In this document: piece by piece, positions 49,880 to 60,000 of the stretch
Position numbering within the stretch: the stretch's first letter is position 1
Layout of the letters: each line of letters starts with the position of its first letter
Assembly: GCA_964035545.1 (NCBI GenBank)
Contig: OZ037770.1
Coordinates: forward strand, 3,951,662 to 4,011,661
Length of the DNA: 60,000 nucleotides
Source of the DNA: Bugula neritina
Taxonomy: Eukaryota; Bryozoa; Gymnolaemata; Cheilostomatida; Bugulidae
Reading direction: 5' to 3'
The notes under the pieces: model-generated
What the model saw: only the letters and a program-made list of their open reading frames with translations
Told to the model about the DNA's origin: nothing
The model's database searches: none
Position numbers and translations under genes: made by a program

Positions 49880-52800
49880 GCACCACTTGGTAGCAGGTCC
49901 CACTCGCTGGTTTTCGATGAAGAATGCAATGTTGAACAGTCGGTAAAGGAGTTCCAAGAGATAGCCACCATCACCAAGTGGCGAGCACCAATAGCGCTCC
50001 TTCAACTGCCATTCTGCATGCTTGACCAGATCATGTTCTCCAGAGTGGGTATTGATGTTAACTATATTTTTTGAAACCATCTGCTCTCGATTCGAGCTGA
50101 CCACACATGATATAAAAGCCTGGTTACAGGGACTACGGCGAAAGCCTAAGACATCCTTACAGGATTATGCCAACACGGTACAGAAGCTCATCTAGGTTGC
50201 CTATGGTAACTTAGATTTTGAAACTCGACTGACTCTAGCCTTTAAAGCGTTTTGACAATTGCTCAATAATCGTGGCCAGTAGTGACATTTCCTCGTTGGT
50301 GAAATATAGGCGACCGAGGTCGCTCTGAACAGATTAAAGGCCTACTTTTGCAGCGGAGACTCTCATAGGGCTGATGGAAGTGCTCAAGAGATAGAGCTAG
50401 CATGGAGAAGAACTGCTCCAGCTACCCAGCCAAATTTTTTGGTGGCAGCCACGACCGCAGCCTCGCCGACCCTAACCAAATTTTCCATGTTACTGAAAGA
50501 AGTGAGGAGTATGCGGTAAAAACAAAAAAACACACCAGAACTACGACTAGGCTGAGCCGATCAGTAGATAACCACACTTGTATGATTTCTTCTCGCATGT
50601 ACCGTGTGCTGAAAGTCATGTTTGGTGAAAATGCCCTCAAGGAGGGGAGGCATTTTTTTTACATCCCAAGAACGGGAAGGTCTTGAATTGCATTGATGGA
50701 CAGAACATGCATTTTCTGCTACGCCACATTTTTACGACCTGGAAGGGTCCATGTTCAAGTGATGCACTGGGCAATGTCAATCAGCTAATATAAGATACCA
50801 TTCTAGACATGCTATTGCTTGAGGAGCACCAGTGTCAAATGCACTCACAGAAGTAAGCGACAATGATGGCTTGAAAAGGGTATTCTCATGTAAAAAGTTT
50901 AGCAGACCCTCACAGCACATTGCTCGGGCGCTCCCAAGGTACGTTGCTCTGCAGAGTCAACTACAGAGAAGTCTCCCAGTTGGCAGTTGTGCAAGACAAA
51001 CAGAAAAATTTAGCTGGCAAACAACCTAAAGTGGCAAAATTGTTGGGGAGAGTTTCTAGTGCAAAACACAAACATATTCTTGGAGCGAATAAAACTGATG
51101 CCTGGCTCACTGGTGAACAGGTATTACTTAATCATGCAGGCTGTTGTAGAAACACTGTTAGAGACAGCGCCTAATGACCCAAGGAGTCGAGGAGAAATTG
51201 GCAGCAGACCGATTTCGAGCCCCAACAGATGACCCGCAACTCTATGAGTACTATGCGTACCGGCACATTATCACAATCGACATTCTGAATGGCCAGTTTT
51301 TTGTGTACTGATGCTCAGGACATGGTAGCATTCACTTCAGTAAAGCAGGCTCTAGAAGTGAAAAGTGCTGCCATTTGCACAAACTTCTGATCCAAACCCT
51401 ATCTAATACAACATGGAGTAGCTTCTCAGTAGGCTAAACTAGAAGACAATGCTCCTTTATCTGGATGATGTCTTTGCAATCTCTGCAGACTTACAGACTT
51501 ATATCAGTTGCCTGTTGGAATGCTAATACTAATGGAATACTATTGCTAGTGACTATACCGTAGCGGTGCTGTGCTGTTCAAAATGCAGGGTGAAAATAGT
51601 GTGTTGGTAGCCTATTACAACAAGGCTCTCTCAATCGCCAACAAAAACTACTGCACTACCAGGAAGGTACTCCAGGCAGGGGTCAAGGTGGGGAACAATT
51701 TTCTGTCATATTTCTCAGAAAAACATTCAGGCTACAAACTGACCCCGTGTTACTTATATGGCTGTGTAAGTGAGCTGAACCTTTTAGCCAATTTGCTCGT
51801 TGCCGGGAAATTCTTAAAGAATTTGCAGGCCGTTTTGAGTGTTGTGCTAGTAAGGAGGCGGAAAACACCGAATAATTAAGGGGTTGTTTGGAAAAGAGCT
51901 GCAAGCAGTGCCTGCATATTTGAGGCATGACAGGGAGCTTCCTTTGTCTGATGTTGAATATTAGCTAAGAAAGGCATGCACGTATAGCTGAAAACAGGGT
52001 TGCCTGCGGTCCAGCGCTCATTCTGATTTTATCCATGCTCTCTAAACCAGCCCATCCTGTCCAGGAATGTCAAGCACTTGTGCCAATTTCAAGAAACCCA
52101 ACCTCTTGTGGTAGTGAAAATATTCCGGGTCAAGAAGGAAGGACGATAATTCAGTAAAGACAAACTGTGGTAAAAAGGTGTTGAGTTTCATCAGTTTTGC
52201 CGCTGCTGTGACTTTCTTAATCCCAATGCAGACGAATGTTTGCCCATTTCCTTGGCAGCTTACATTCCTCAACATGAACGAAAATAGATGCTAGTCTTAT
52301 AACATTGCCAACAGGAGTTGATCTAGAAGACTCACAATCTGGCATTCATACATGAGAGTCGAATAAGCAGCTTATTACAACCCCTTTTTAGAGGCTGTAC
52401 TATCCTGTGATAATACGGAGAGATTTCCTGGGTATCTGGCAGTATGATGTTGCGATGGGGTGGAGGATAGATCATTGAATGTGATTCTTCAGAGAACATT
52501 GCAAACTACCACTACTACTAGATAATGCTCAGTCCTGAAGTTTGGCTAGCACCGGACTCACTAAATAGCCTGATTGCCTGAGCAGAAGATTACCAAAGAA
52601 ATAATCGCTTGACGACCCCTAAACACATGGGCCATTCACTTCGCTAGTGGAAGCAAAGCAAGCCACACATACTCAATCTGTTCTTGACAACTTCATTATG
52701 AAAACTACACCAGACCGTGTGGATATGGAAGAAAACTAAAAGATCATGGAAGGCAAGTCTCTAAGATTGAGTACACTTCTAGTATCAAAGAACAGTCTTT

Positions 52801-53500
52801 TAAGGAACAGTAACAACAGTCTAGACTCCATCCAACAAATTGAGTTGGATGACTTGCTGAGTCATGCTTGTAGATCTGTAGAGTTGGGACTGGAGTCAAA
52901 TATAAATTACTATATATTAAACTAAAATAACGACAGCGGTGCCACCACTCTTGCCCAAAAGCCAACTGTGTCTGGGCAGTCCTCTTTTAGGAAGAGTATG
53001 GCGATCAACGAGAATATTTGGTAAAGCCAGCTGTCACATGAACAGTTTTTTGAGAAATTCCGAGAACTGGTTGCACGCCATGTTGTCAACCCTGGAAGTG
53101 GGAGTTGTTATTTCAGAGTCTTCTCCTTAACCGCCTAGCTTAAGGAGTTGATAGACTCTCACAACAGAGAGCAATTCCTATTTTTCCCTGACACCCAGAC
53201 CACGCAAGTAGTAGTAAAGAGATAACAAGACAATAAGAAAGATGACGATAATGCACGCTTCAGACCAGCAGACAGGCCAACAGGCAACGCTAGCCAGGAT
53301 TTAGCGGCAAGGGCAGAATGAAGGCAAAAAGTGTTGCCAACAGGAGGCAGGTCTTAAGCCAAGGCGCCCAGCATCCTTGTATAATGTTGAAAAACTCTTT
53401 AGGATATTGTGACAGCAAGCAAAAGCACTGGTAGGAGAGATGGAGACCATTTCTTGAAGACTGAACGCCTACAGAAGAGATTGAGCAAATGCGGTGCCTG
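49880..53500 (+). pseudogene. Degenerate gypsy gag-pol relic inside the composite element
   Basis: Gag reads at about 50,130-50,260 ('KTSLQDYANTVQKLI' then 'NLDFETRLTLAFKAF' and a stop, as in copy 1). RT shows 'MLLYLDDVFAISADLQTYI' at about 51,448-51,505, with an intact Y-L-D-D box. RNase H reads at 51,571-51,720 ('VLVAYYNKALSIANKNYC' then 'TTRK'). A segment resembling the end of RT ('AFTSVKQALEVKSAA') lies before YLDD instead of after it, so the relic is also rearranged. Stops and shifts are everywhere. No integrase could be recognised between 52,000 and 53,500. Confidence 0.65.
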
Positions 53501-53769
53501 TTACGGGCTGTCAGGGCCACTGTGCTAAGAAGTGCTTTGTCTCAGTGGGTTCAAGAAACTCATGACACAAAATTTGTTACTTGTGCGTGAGTATTACATA
53601 TAAATCTTATTCATTATTTGTGCAGTGCATTTTTATTTTTACTCAACCTCCTGGTGGTTTTTTTTATTTTTGTTTCCTTAACTCGGGAAGGGGGTGCTTT
53701 CAAATGAAAAAAATGTGTGGTGAAATTGTTGTACATATTTCCAATTTGTGTCATTGCGCAAATTTCTTT

Positions 53770-53773
<4 letters not shown>

Positions 53774-53839
<66 letters not shown>

Positions 53840-53841
53840 CA
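53774..53841. repeat. (TA)n microsatellite
   Basis: About 65 bp of TA with one CA interruption. It truncates the minus-strand Gag frame that starts at 54,250. Confidence 0.97.
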
Positions 53842-53844
53842 TAG

Positions 53845-54252
53845 GTGACTTGTGCTCGCTGCTCAACTACGGTCGCGTGCTCTCTCAAAGTAGTCTTAGG
53901 ATTCCTCCTAAGTCCTTGGAGTTGCACACGCGCATCTTGAGCGGTGAGCCCAAACCGGGCTCTCAACGCATCACAGATGTTGCCGACATCTTGACCCACC
54001 CCATAAGGTTTGGCTGGCCCTGTCAGGCATAACCGCAGCTGTATCAGAGTAACCCTGGAAGGCCATCGACAGATGGCTGCCACATCACTGAATTAAGTGA
54101 TAAATTACTCCACATCCCTTTCTCCTGAAAATATGGGAGCCCGAAATTGATACCTGTCCATAGGCAGCGCTAGGCCTCCTATGACATCTTCCATAGCTGC
54201 TTGCTTGACTTGCTCCTGACGGGGTATGTCCTTTTTGTCGGCCATCTTTTCC
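53845..54252 (-). pseudogene. Gag N-terminal half of a third gypsy element
   Basis: From an ATG near 54,247 the minus strand reads M-A-D-K-K-D and, further on, 'FRAPIFSGERDVE', a stop, 'FIT', a stop, 'FSDVAAICRWPSRVTLIQLR', then 'LCLTGPAKPYG' and 'LREHATVVEQRAQ'. This is the typical Gag order of a P-x-F-x-G start, a hydrophobic core and a repeat-rich end. Both stops are TAA where CAA (Gln) fits. It is cut off at the TA microsatellite near 53,845. Confidence 0.7.
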
Positions 54253-54304
54253 TACTCTTTGGTTATGAGCATTGGCTTTAAATTAATCCCACTGCTGCCA
54301 CCAC

Positions 54305-54685
54305 TGTTGTGAAACTGCGAATTCACGAATTATTTGAGTGTTTGAAGTAATGCAACACCGCCAAGTTAAAGTAGATTAAATGCATTTATTTAGTGCCAAA
54401 ATACAAAAGTAAAACTATACAATAACTACAAAAACACACTACATAATTCAGACAGAGCATAAATAACCTAACTATAACTAATCCGCTGTCTGACTGCTGG
54501 CTTACAAGTGTGATAGCTGTCAGCTTTAATTACTAAGCTCCTCCCATTGTCCATAGCGTATGTTAGTAGCGTAGTATGCCGATACTAGAAGGCCGAGTAG
54601 ATGATGGGCGCTGCGCATTACAATAACACAGAAGGAGCAGAAGAGTTGTCCTTTCGATGCACCTAATAAGATAACTCTGTACACA
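54305..54685 (-). repeat. LTR of the third gypsy element (381 bp)
   Basis: Bounded by TG and CA ('tgttgtgaaactg' at the low end, 'ctctgtacaca' at the high end). It has an AATAAA-like signal ('actaaataaatgc' on the minus strand) and is followed inward by 'gtggtggcagcagtgggat', a primer-binding-site-like tract starting TGG one base from the LTR. Gag starts about 40 bp further. It is the 5' LTR of a truncated minus-strand element; the 3' half is missing. Confidence 0.7.
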
Positions 54686-55664
54686 AAACTCTTTACAATA
54701 TCTTCTGGTCTTCAATACTAAATTTGGAGCAGATGCAAATATCTCTTGGTAGTTGGTAAAAGTGTGTTCACTGTCTTCATTGGACTTTTAATTCACTCAT
54801 ATATGGGGCTGCCCAAAATGGCTTTACCACAATCGCATGTCTAAGAGCCTCGGTTCCGAGTCGGCCAGCTCAGCACTCAAATCTCGAATTTTCAGTCCGG
54901 AATCGGACAGCGCAATGAATGAAATAAGCAAAACAAAATATCATGCAAGTGCATCGAAACAACATGCAAAAGATACATGAAGCTATTATTACCGTGAAAA
55001 TAATAGTACGAGTACAACTTGGTTACAGAAAAAGTTCACACAATAATCTTAAACGGAATATTTACACAATTTAACCACACTATGTAATTTGAGGTGCATA
55101 AGAAATTTTCTTACATTTTGATGCATATTGGGCTAAATATTGTGAAGAAAAACTGTGAAAAGTTGCGTGTTGAGGTTGCTAGATTGCAATAACACCCAGT
55201 GAAAGTTCAACAAACAACCAGCAATCACATGAACAACATGTGGCCTTGTTTACGAGTTTAGTTGTTGCAAAAATCAGAATTAACATCAAATTCATGTAAA
55301 ATAATAATTTACAAAAAATGCAAAATTGCTATTATAGATCTGTAATTAAATTTTATTCCAATGGCACCCAGAGCTTATATCACTGCAGATACCATGAATA
55401 GGATTGAACAGGCTTGGGCTACCTCTGTCTTGAATAATAGTACAAGGTCTTGTTCAAATGGCTACAAGGAACTCTAACTACCCTTTCTTAAATAAGCAGT
55501 CCATGCCCAACAGTTGAGCTGACCAGTGATAGATTCAAATATTAAGTTGATAAAAAATTAGAGTAAGAAATGTGTAATATTTTGAAAGAGTCACTGAAAT
55601 ATGTTTACTTTTTTGCTTTTGAAAACTTTTTATATTTATCTACCTATATATTATCTACCTATGT

Positions 55665-55670
55665 ATTATT

Positions 55671-55747
<77 letters not shown>

Positions 55748-55752
55748 ATATT
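55665..55752. repeat. (TA)n microsatellite
   Basis: TA-rich tract with TG interruptions at the outer end of the right arm. It corresponds in position to the longer 10,840-11,013 array of copy 1. Confidence 0.95.
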
Positions 55753-55764
55753 ATATTAATTTGT

Positions 55765-58700
55765 TAATTTACTAAAATAGTTTATTCATTATTTGTTATA
55801 TCAGTAGTTTACTGCCTTGAAACATTGTCTGCATGTTCATTATTGTTAAAATATCAATTGCCATCTTTGTTATCATAAGATCAAATAACAAAATGTCATC
55901 AAATTAAAATTAAAAATGAAAACATTCCACTTTATCTATTGCTGCAGTTCACTCATTGCATTATACAAATAGATTTTTCATTAACCGAATGGAAATAGTT
56001 ATATATTGACGGAAACCACCACCACCACAAGTTAAAGCTAACTGCAAGCACAAAATTTGTGTTTGTAATTATTGTATACCCGGCATCCATTCACATAATA
56101 GCAGTCATGGAAATGCAGTGTATGACACTTGTTCAGTTACCTATATTCCTATATAGCAGCTGACATGGTATAACAACTAGGCATATATAATCAATGACTG
56201 ATAGCACTGCAAAGGTACAGATTATCTATATATAATAATCTGCATTGGCATTAGGCCCAATATAAACAAATATTTTAGATAAGATGGTACAGTAGCAAAG
56301 CTACCACTAATAATGACTAACGTAATAATAGCACGGGTAATAATGGCAGACGTAATAATGACAGAATCGAAAAAATACGTAGATATGGCACACCTATGTT
56401 TAAGTTACCCAAACTCAACTTCCAAACTCAAAGCTCCAATCACAAAGCAAATCCCCAACCTAAATTCCCCCATCTCAATCTCAAACTTTTACCTACCCCT
56501 TTAATTGTTACATAAGCAATGTTGATTTTTACTATCTTTTTTTTACACGTGCAATTTTATACAGACACGATAAACACCAGAGCTACACTAAGCATAGTTT
56601 TATAATCATTAATTATCACCTTTTTCAATGGAAAATTATGTTTCTGAAATTTACATACTAATGCTCCTATAAAAGAAACACATTAAAATACTATAAACAA
56701 TCAAGTTCATAATGATACCAATATTCACACATTTTTGATTATTAACACATGTAAATGATTAAGGTCAAAATATTATTACCAAATATTTATATTTAACTTA
56801 TATAAGATAATTAGATTTCGTATTACTAACTTCAAGTAGTATCATTCATGTTTTGATCTAAACTATTGCTACTCGTATCTACCTCCAAATCAACATCGCC
56901 AGACAGGTATAATTGGTTGTTGAGACTAACTTGTTATAGAGGCATGCTCTACTCTGATTCTTATCTCTAATAGTCGATATGTCAATAAAACTCTTGTTTG
57001 CTTAAAACATTGAACACTGCATAGTGGTTTAAGACACTTACTCATAACTGGGTTAAATACTGTGCCTTTAATCTAACTGATAACAGTAGAAAGCTGCACG
57101 TTACATTGTATGCTATTAGGCGCTGTCTAAACTTAACTGATTTACCATATTTACCCTGACCTCTATGCTTGTAGAAAACACCCAGCCTATTACTATAGCT
57201 GGTCTAGTGCAGAATTGTATGTTTTTATTCATCATGTTTTCACCTCTGACTTTTGATTTACATTTGTACTTTAAATGATGAATTAAGCTTTGTTAGAATT
57301 TTCTGGTTGCAAAAATCAATCCAATTTATAGATTATAGTGGAGGTAGGTACAGTACAATATAGAATATAGTGGAGGTAGGTACAGTATAATGGGGAAATA
57401 GAGAAAAGCCTGTGTACTCTAAATTGGAAATGTAACAATAAAAGTTATGTTTTTGCAAAAATTTTAATTTTCGCCCCAAACCAAAATCTTTGAAGAAAGT
57501 GTAAGAACTTAACCAATCTAATTTTCTCCACCACAGCACCTAAATGTTATAGTAAGCATTTCGTTTAAATTTTCAAATGTAATAAGTAGATATAAATTAT
57601 TCAGCAAAGTTTTGGCAGTAAATGAAACATGATGAATTTATGTTTTTGAAATGTTATTTTAAACTCACCGCTTTAACCTAATGAAGCATAACCTTGAAAG
57701 TTTGGAAATCTAGATGTAAGCTCTATACTTACATGTTTAAATTAATAGCTAATACGCTAGTTAGTAATTACGTACAGTTGCCATGGAGTGCATTAATTAA
57801 TGAAACGTTGTTGTAAATTGATCTAAATTTGTTTGACGAAATAAATTGTAACTCCAGCTTTGTTTTCCGCTCATCTGCACCAAAATTTTGCTCTGAAAAA
57901 GTACAATATTTTCAGCCAACAGTTTACATATAACGTGTTGTTTAAATTATTATAGCATACATAATACAATTATTGTTTTGAGAAAACGTATTGTCTTGAG
58001 CAGCAAAGTTGCAATATGGAATGTCTTCAGAAACTGTTTTAAATTTTTGTCCTAGAAAAACCTTACCTTCAATTATTCAAAGGTTTTATTACAGGGCAAT
58101 ATAAGTTTTTGCTTATCTCAATAAGTAATAAACTAGTTGGTGATATAGTTGCCATGAAATTGTTTATTACCCTCATTATAAAATGTCAAAACAGCACTTA
58201 AATTCTTACATGCCCTCACATACAGATATGCTGTTTTTATGAGCACAGTAAATATAATGTAAGCACGTAACAAAGATTACAGTTGTTGGACTAGAATCTA
58301 AACATATAATTAAAAATTTTAGAGCAAGTTTGTCAAATAGTCTCTCAATATAATGTAAAATTTCACCTGTCAACTATATAATACCATCTTGAGACTAGCA
58401 GTGGAACACATATCAATAATAATTGCTGGCAGGCTATAGAACTATTCACTCTATAAACGCTATAATATGCCAATCATACAAACATATAATAGTTTACTGA
58501 GTAAATAAGCATACTTGCACTAATAACGTGCTGTTACACTTTATTAGTTATTTTTGTGCTAATGATTACGTGATATGAGAAGGCTTTTATATTATAGGAA
58601 GAAATATGACATACACTCTAAGTTTTGAAGCCATGGCGTAATTTCATGCCTAGTCTTCTATATAAGCTATGTAATCTAAGTAATTTATAAGGGCAAATGT

Positions 58701-60000
58701 ATGTTTTCAATCAATAATGTATTATAATATTATCTTATTAAATGATATAAAAAACCCAACTATAAATACAAAGCACCTCGAAACATGAATTAGAGCAAGT
58801 TATTCAAATAGTCTCGTTAATTGATTGCATATGAAATTTTGCCTGTCAACTGTATAATACCATTTTGAGACTAGCAGTGGAACACAATCAATTGCTTCTA
58901 ATCAGCTATAGAACTATTTATTTTAACATTGTAATATGTCAGTCATGAACATATAGGCTGACTGAGTAAATAAGCATAATTATATGCACTAATAACTTGC
59001 TGTTACTCATTATTAGTTATTTCTGTGCTGAGTACATGATGAAAGGTTTTTATGTTGTAGGAAGAACTATGAGATATATGCACTTTGAGTTTTAAAGCCA
59101 TGGAGCGATTTCATGCCTTCGAATGCAGCCATGCAGTTTTCTATAACATAAGCTCTATATAATATTATCTTATTAACTGATATGAAAAACCCAACTATAG
59201 ATACAAAGCGTTTCGAAACATGAACTATAGAGCAAATATATAAGCAAAGGCTGCCTAATAACAATAACTTTACAACTTTGTCACCATTATTTCCCAAAAC
59301 AATGAGATAATATTAATAAAGTTTAATCTTATTGCAATGTTTAAACGTTCAAATATAGCAAAGTAAATAATACTTGTTGAAATAAACTTCCAGCTTTGTT
59401 GAATTTAATGTTATAAGAGTCACTTAAATTGTTCAGCACAAAAACAAAGTAGAATCGCCAGTATTGCTACTCAAAAACAATGGTGAATTAAGCAAAGAGA
59501 CAGGGAGTTTGCAAATAATGCAGTCTATATTCAATAAAAAACTGTGCTTGCTATAATAGGCAGTAGCAAACTGATTGCTACTAACGTATTTAGGTTGGAG
59601 CGCACTGATAATAACTTACAAAGAAACTTACGCTAATGGCAAAGATATTCTCTCAAAAAATTAAATTGTTAGTTTGAGACTCTAATTATACTGGTTACAT
59701 AAACATATAAACAACAATATAATTATAGTCTATAAGTTATAAGTTATATTATGTATGAGTAAAAGTTCAGAATAATGCTCTTTTGTATTTGAAAAAATCA
59801 ATACTTAAGGAATTTTTTTAAAACTGAAACCAATTTTCTAATAAGTTAACGTTAAAATTTAAAACAACCAATTGAGTTCTACAAAAGTTAGTTTTGATTA
59901 GTTAAATTTCTTTGACCTTGACAAGTATTCTCCTATAGCTTTACTAAAATAGGCTTTTACCTTATAAATAACGTAATGACAAATATACACTTATGAGAAG
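55765..60000. other. Duplicated non-coding region, copy 2
   Basis: Matches 11,160-14,650 of copy 1 except for extra sequence at about 58,260-58,945. The 'ttggttgttgagac' module recurs here at about 56,916-57,000. Small open frames are not conserved as protein and no exon is called. Confidence 0.6.
58316..59229. repeat. Tandem duplication of about 470 bp, present only in copy 2
   Basis: Unit 1 (58,316-58,790) and unit 2 (58,791-59,229) both start 'agagcaagtt' and share 'ttgagactagcagtggaaca', 'aagccatgg' and 'aaaacccaacta', with many substitutions. Copy 1 has only the second half of one unit (about 13,577-13,860) and jumps directly from 'aatata' to 'ggctgactg'. Confidence 0.75.

Larger units (their letters stand above)
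48404..55655. mobile_element. Composite element with arms of about 1 kb in inverted orientation
   Basis: The left arm (48,404 to about 49,510) and right arm (about 54,715 to 55,655) are inverted copies. Both outermost ends read 'aggtagataaa...ataaa' inward. The left junction is sharp: copy 1 has uninterrupted sequence after 'ttataat' (7,870). The interior holds a plus-strand gypsy relic (49,880-53,500) and a minus-strand gypsy LTR-gag fragment (53,750-54,690). The left arm carries a MITE, the right arm does not. No transposase of its own was found, so this may be a TIR element filled by retroelements or a rearranged nest of LTR elements. Confidence 0.6.
38084..60000 (+). repeat. Segmental duplication, copy 2 (runs off the right edge)
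   Basis: Second direct copy of the segment at 1-14,650. It is about 7 kb longer than the matching part of copy 1. It carries a 2.56-kb TIR transposon at 43,288-45,851, a larger composite element at 48,404-55,650 and about 0.7 kb extra at 58,260-58,945. It has fewer units of a 19-bp VNTR and a shorter minisatellite. These presence/absence differences make the two copies reference alleles for each other. Confidence 0.9.

Noticed and set aside
48404-55655. Maverick/Polinton element, suggested by long inverted arms starting with AG
   Set aside because: No DNA polymerase B, capsid, ATPase or retroviral-type integrase of its own was seen. The interior is gypsy relics, and a 6-bp target duplication could not be shown.

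Overview
The window is AT-rich nuclear DNA from an invertebrate animal. It has introns with GT-AG borders, long dinucleotide microsatellites, tRNA-derived SINEs, DNA-transposon relics and several Ty3/gypsy-type LTR retrotransposon relics. The species cannot be fixed from the sequence; a lophotrochozoan or other non-model metazoan would fit.

Layout. (1) 1 to about 14,650 and 38,084 to 60,000 are two direct copies of one segment, a segmental duplication offset by 38 to 45 kb. Each copy starts inside a broken gypsy element on the minus strand, followed by an LTR-like block with a minisatellite, a SINE-bearing spacer, a composite transposon region and about 4 kb of non-coding DNA. Differences between the copies expose later insertions, notably a 2,564-bp terminal-inverted-repeat element present only in copy 2 (43,288-45,851), with its empty site preserved in copy 1. 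(2) Between the copies is a region seen once here. It holds an intronless class A-like GPCR (20,939-21,928, minus), a pair of very long inverted AC/GT microsatellites (22.2-23.3 kb), and one large gene on the minus strand (25,077-35,979).

The main gene. Fourteen coding exons can be joined by GT-AG splice sites with matching phases into one 3,909-nt reading frame (1,302 residues plus stop). The inferred protein is a short N-terminal segment, leucine-rich repeats from four near-identical 138-nt exons plus part of a fifth, a Roc GTPase domain with intact G1/G3/G4 motifs, a COR-like region, a coiled-coil/acidic linker and a complete caspase fold (p20, linker, p10). The caspase keeps its His-Gly motif and the S1-pocket Arg, but the QACRG catalytic cysteine position reads EASSG (Cys to Ser). 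This is a ROCO GTPase fused to a probable pseudocaspase. Innate-immune or cell-death signalling is an inference from the domains.

The direct duplicated flanks could misalign and change the copy number of the GPCR and ROCO-caspase block. The LRR exons have themselves multiplied by duplication of roughly 0.6-0.8-kb intron-exon units, and a decayed LRR exon remains at about 34,740-34,780.
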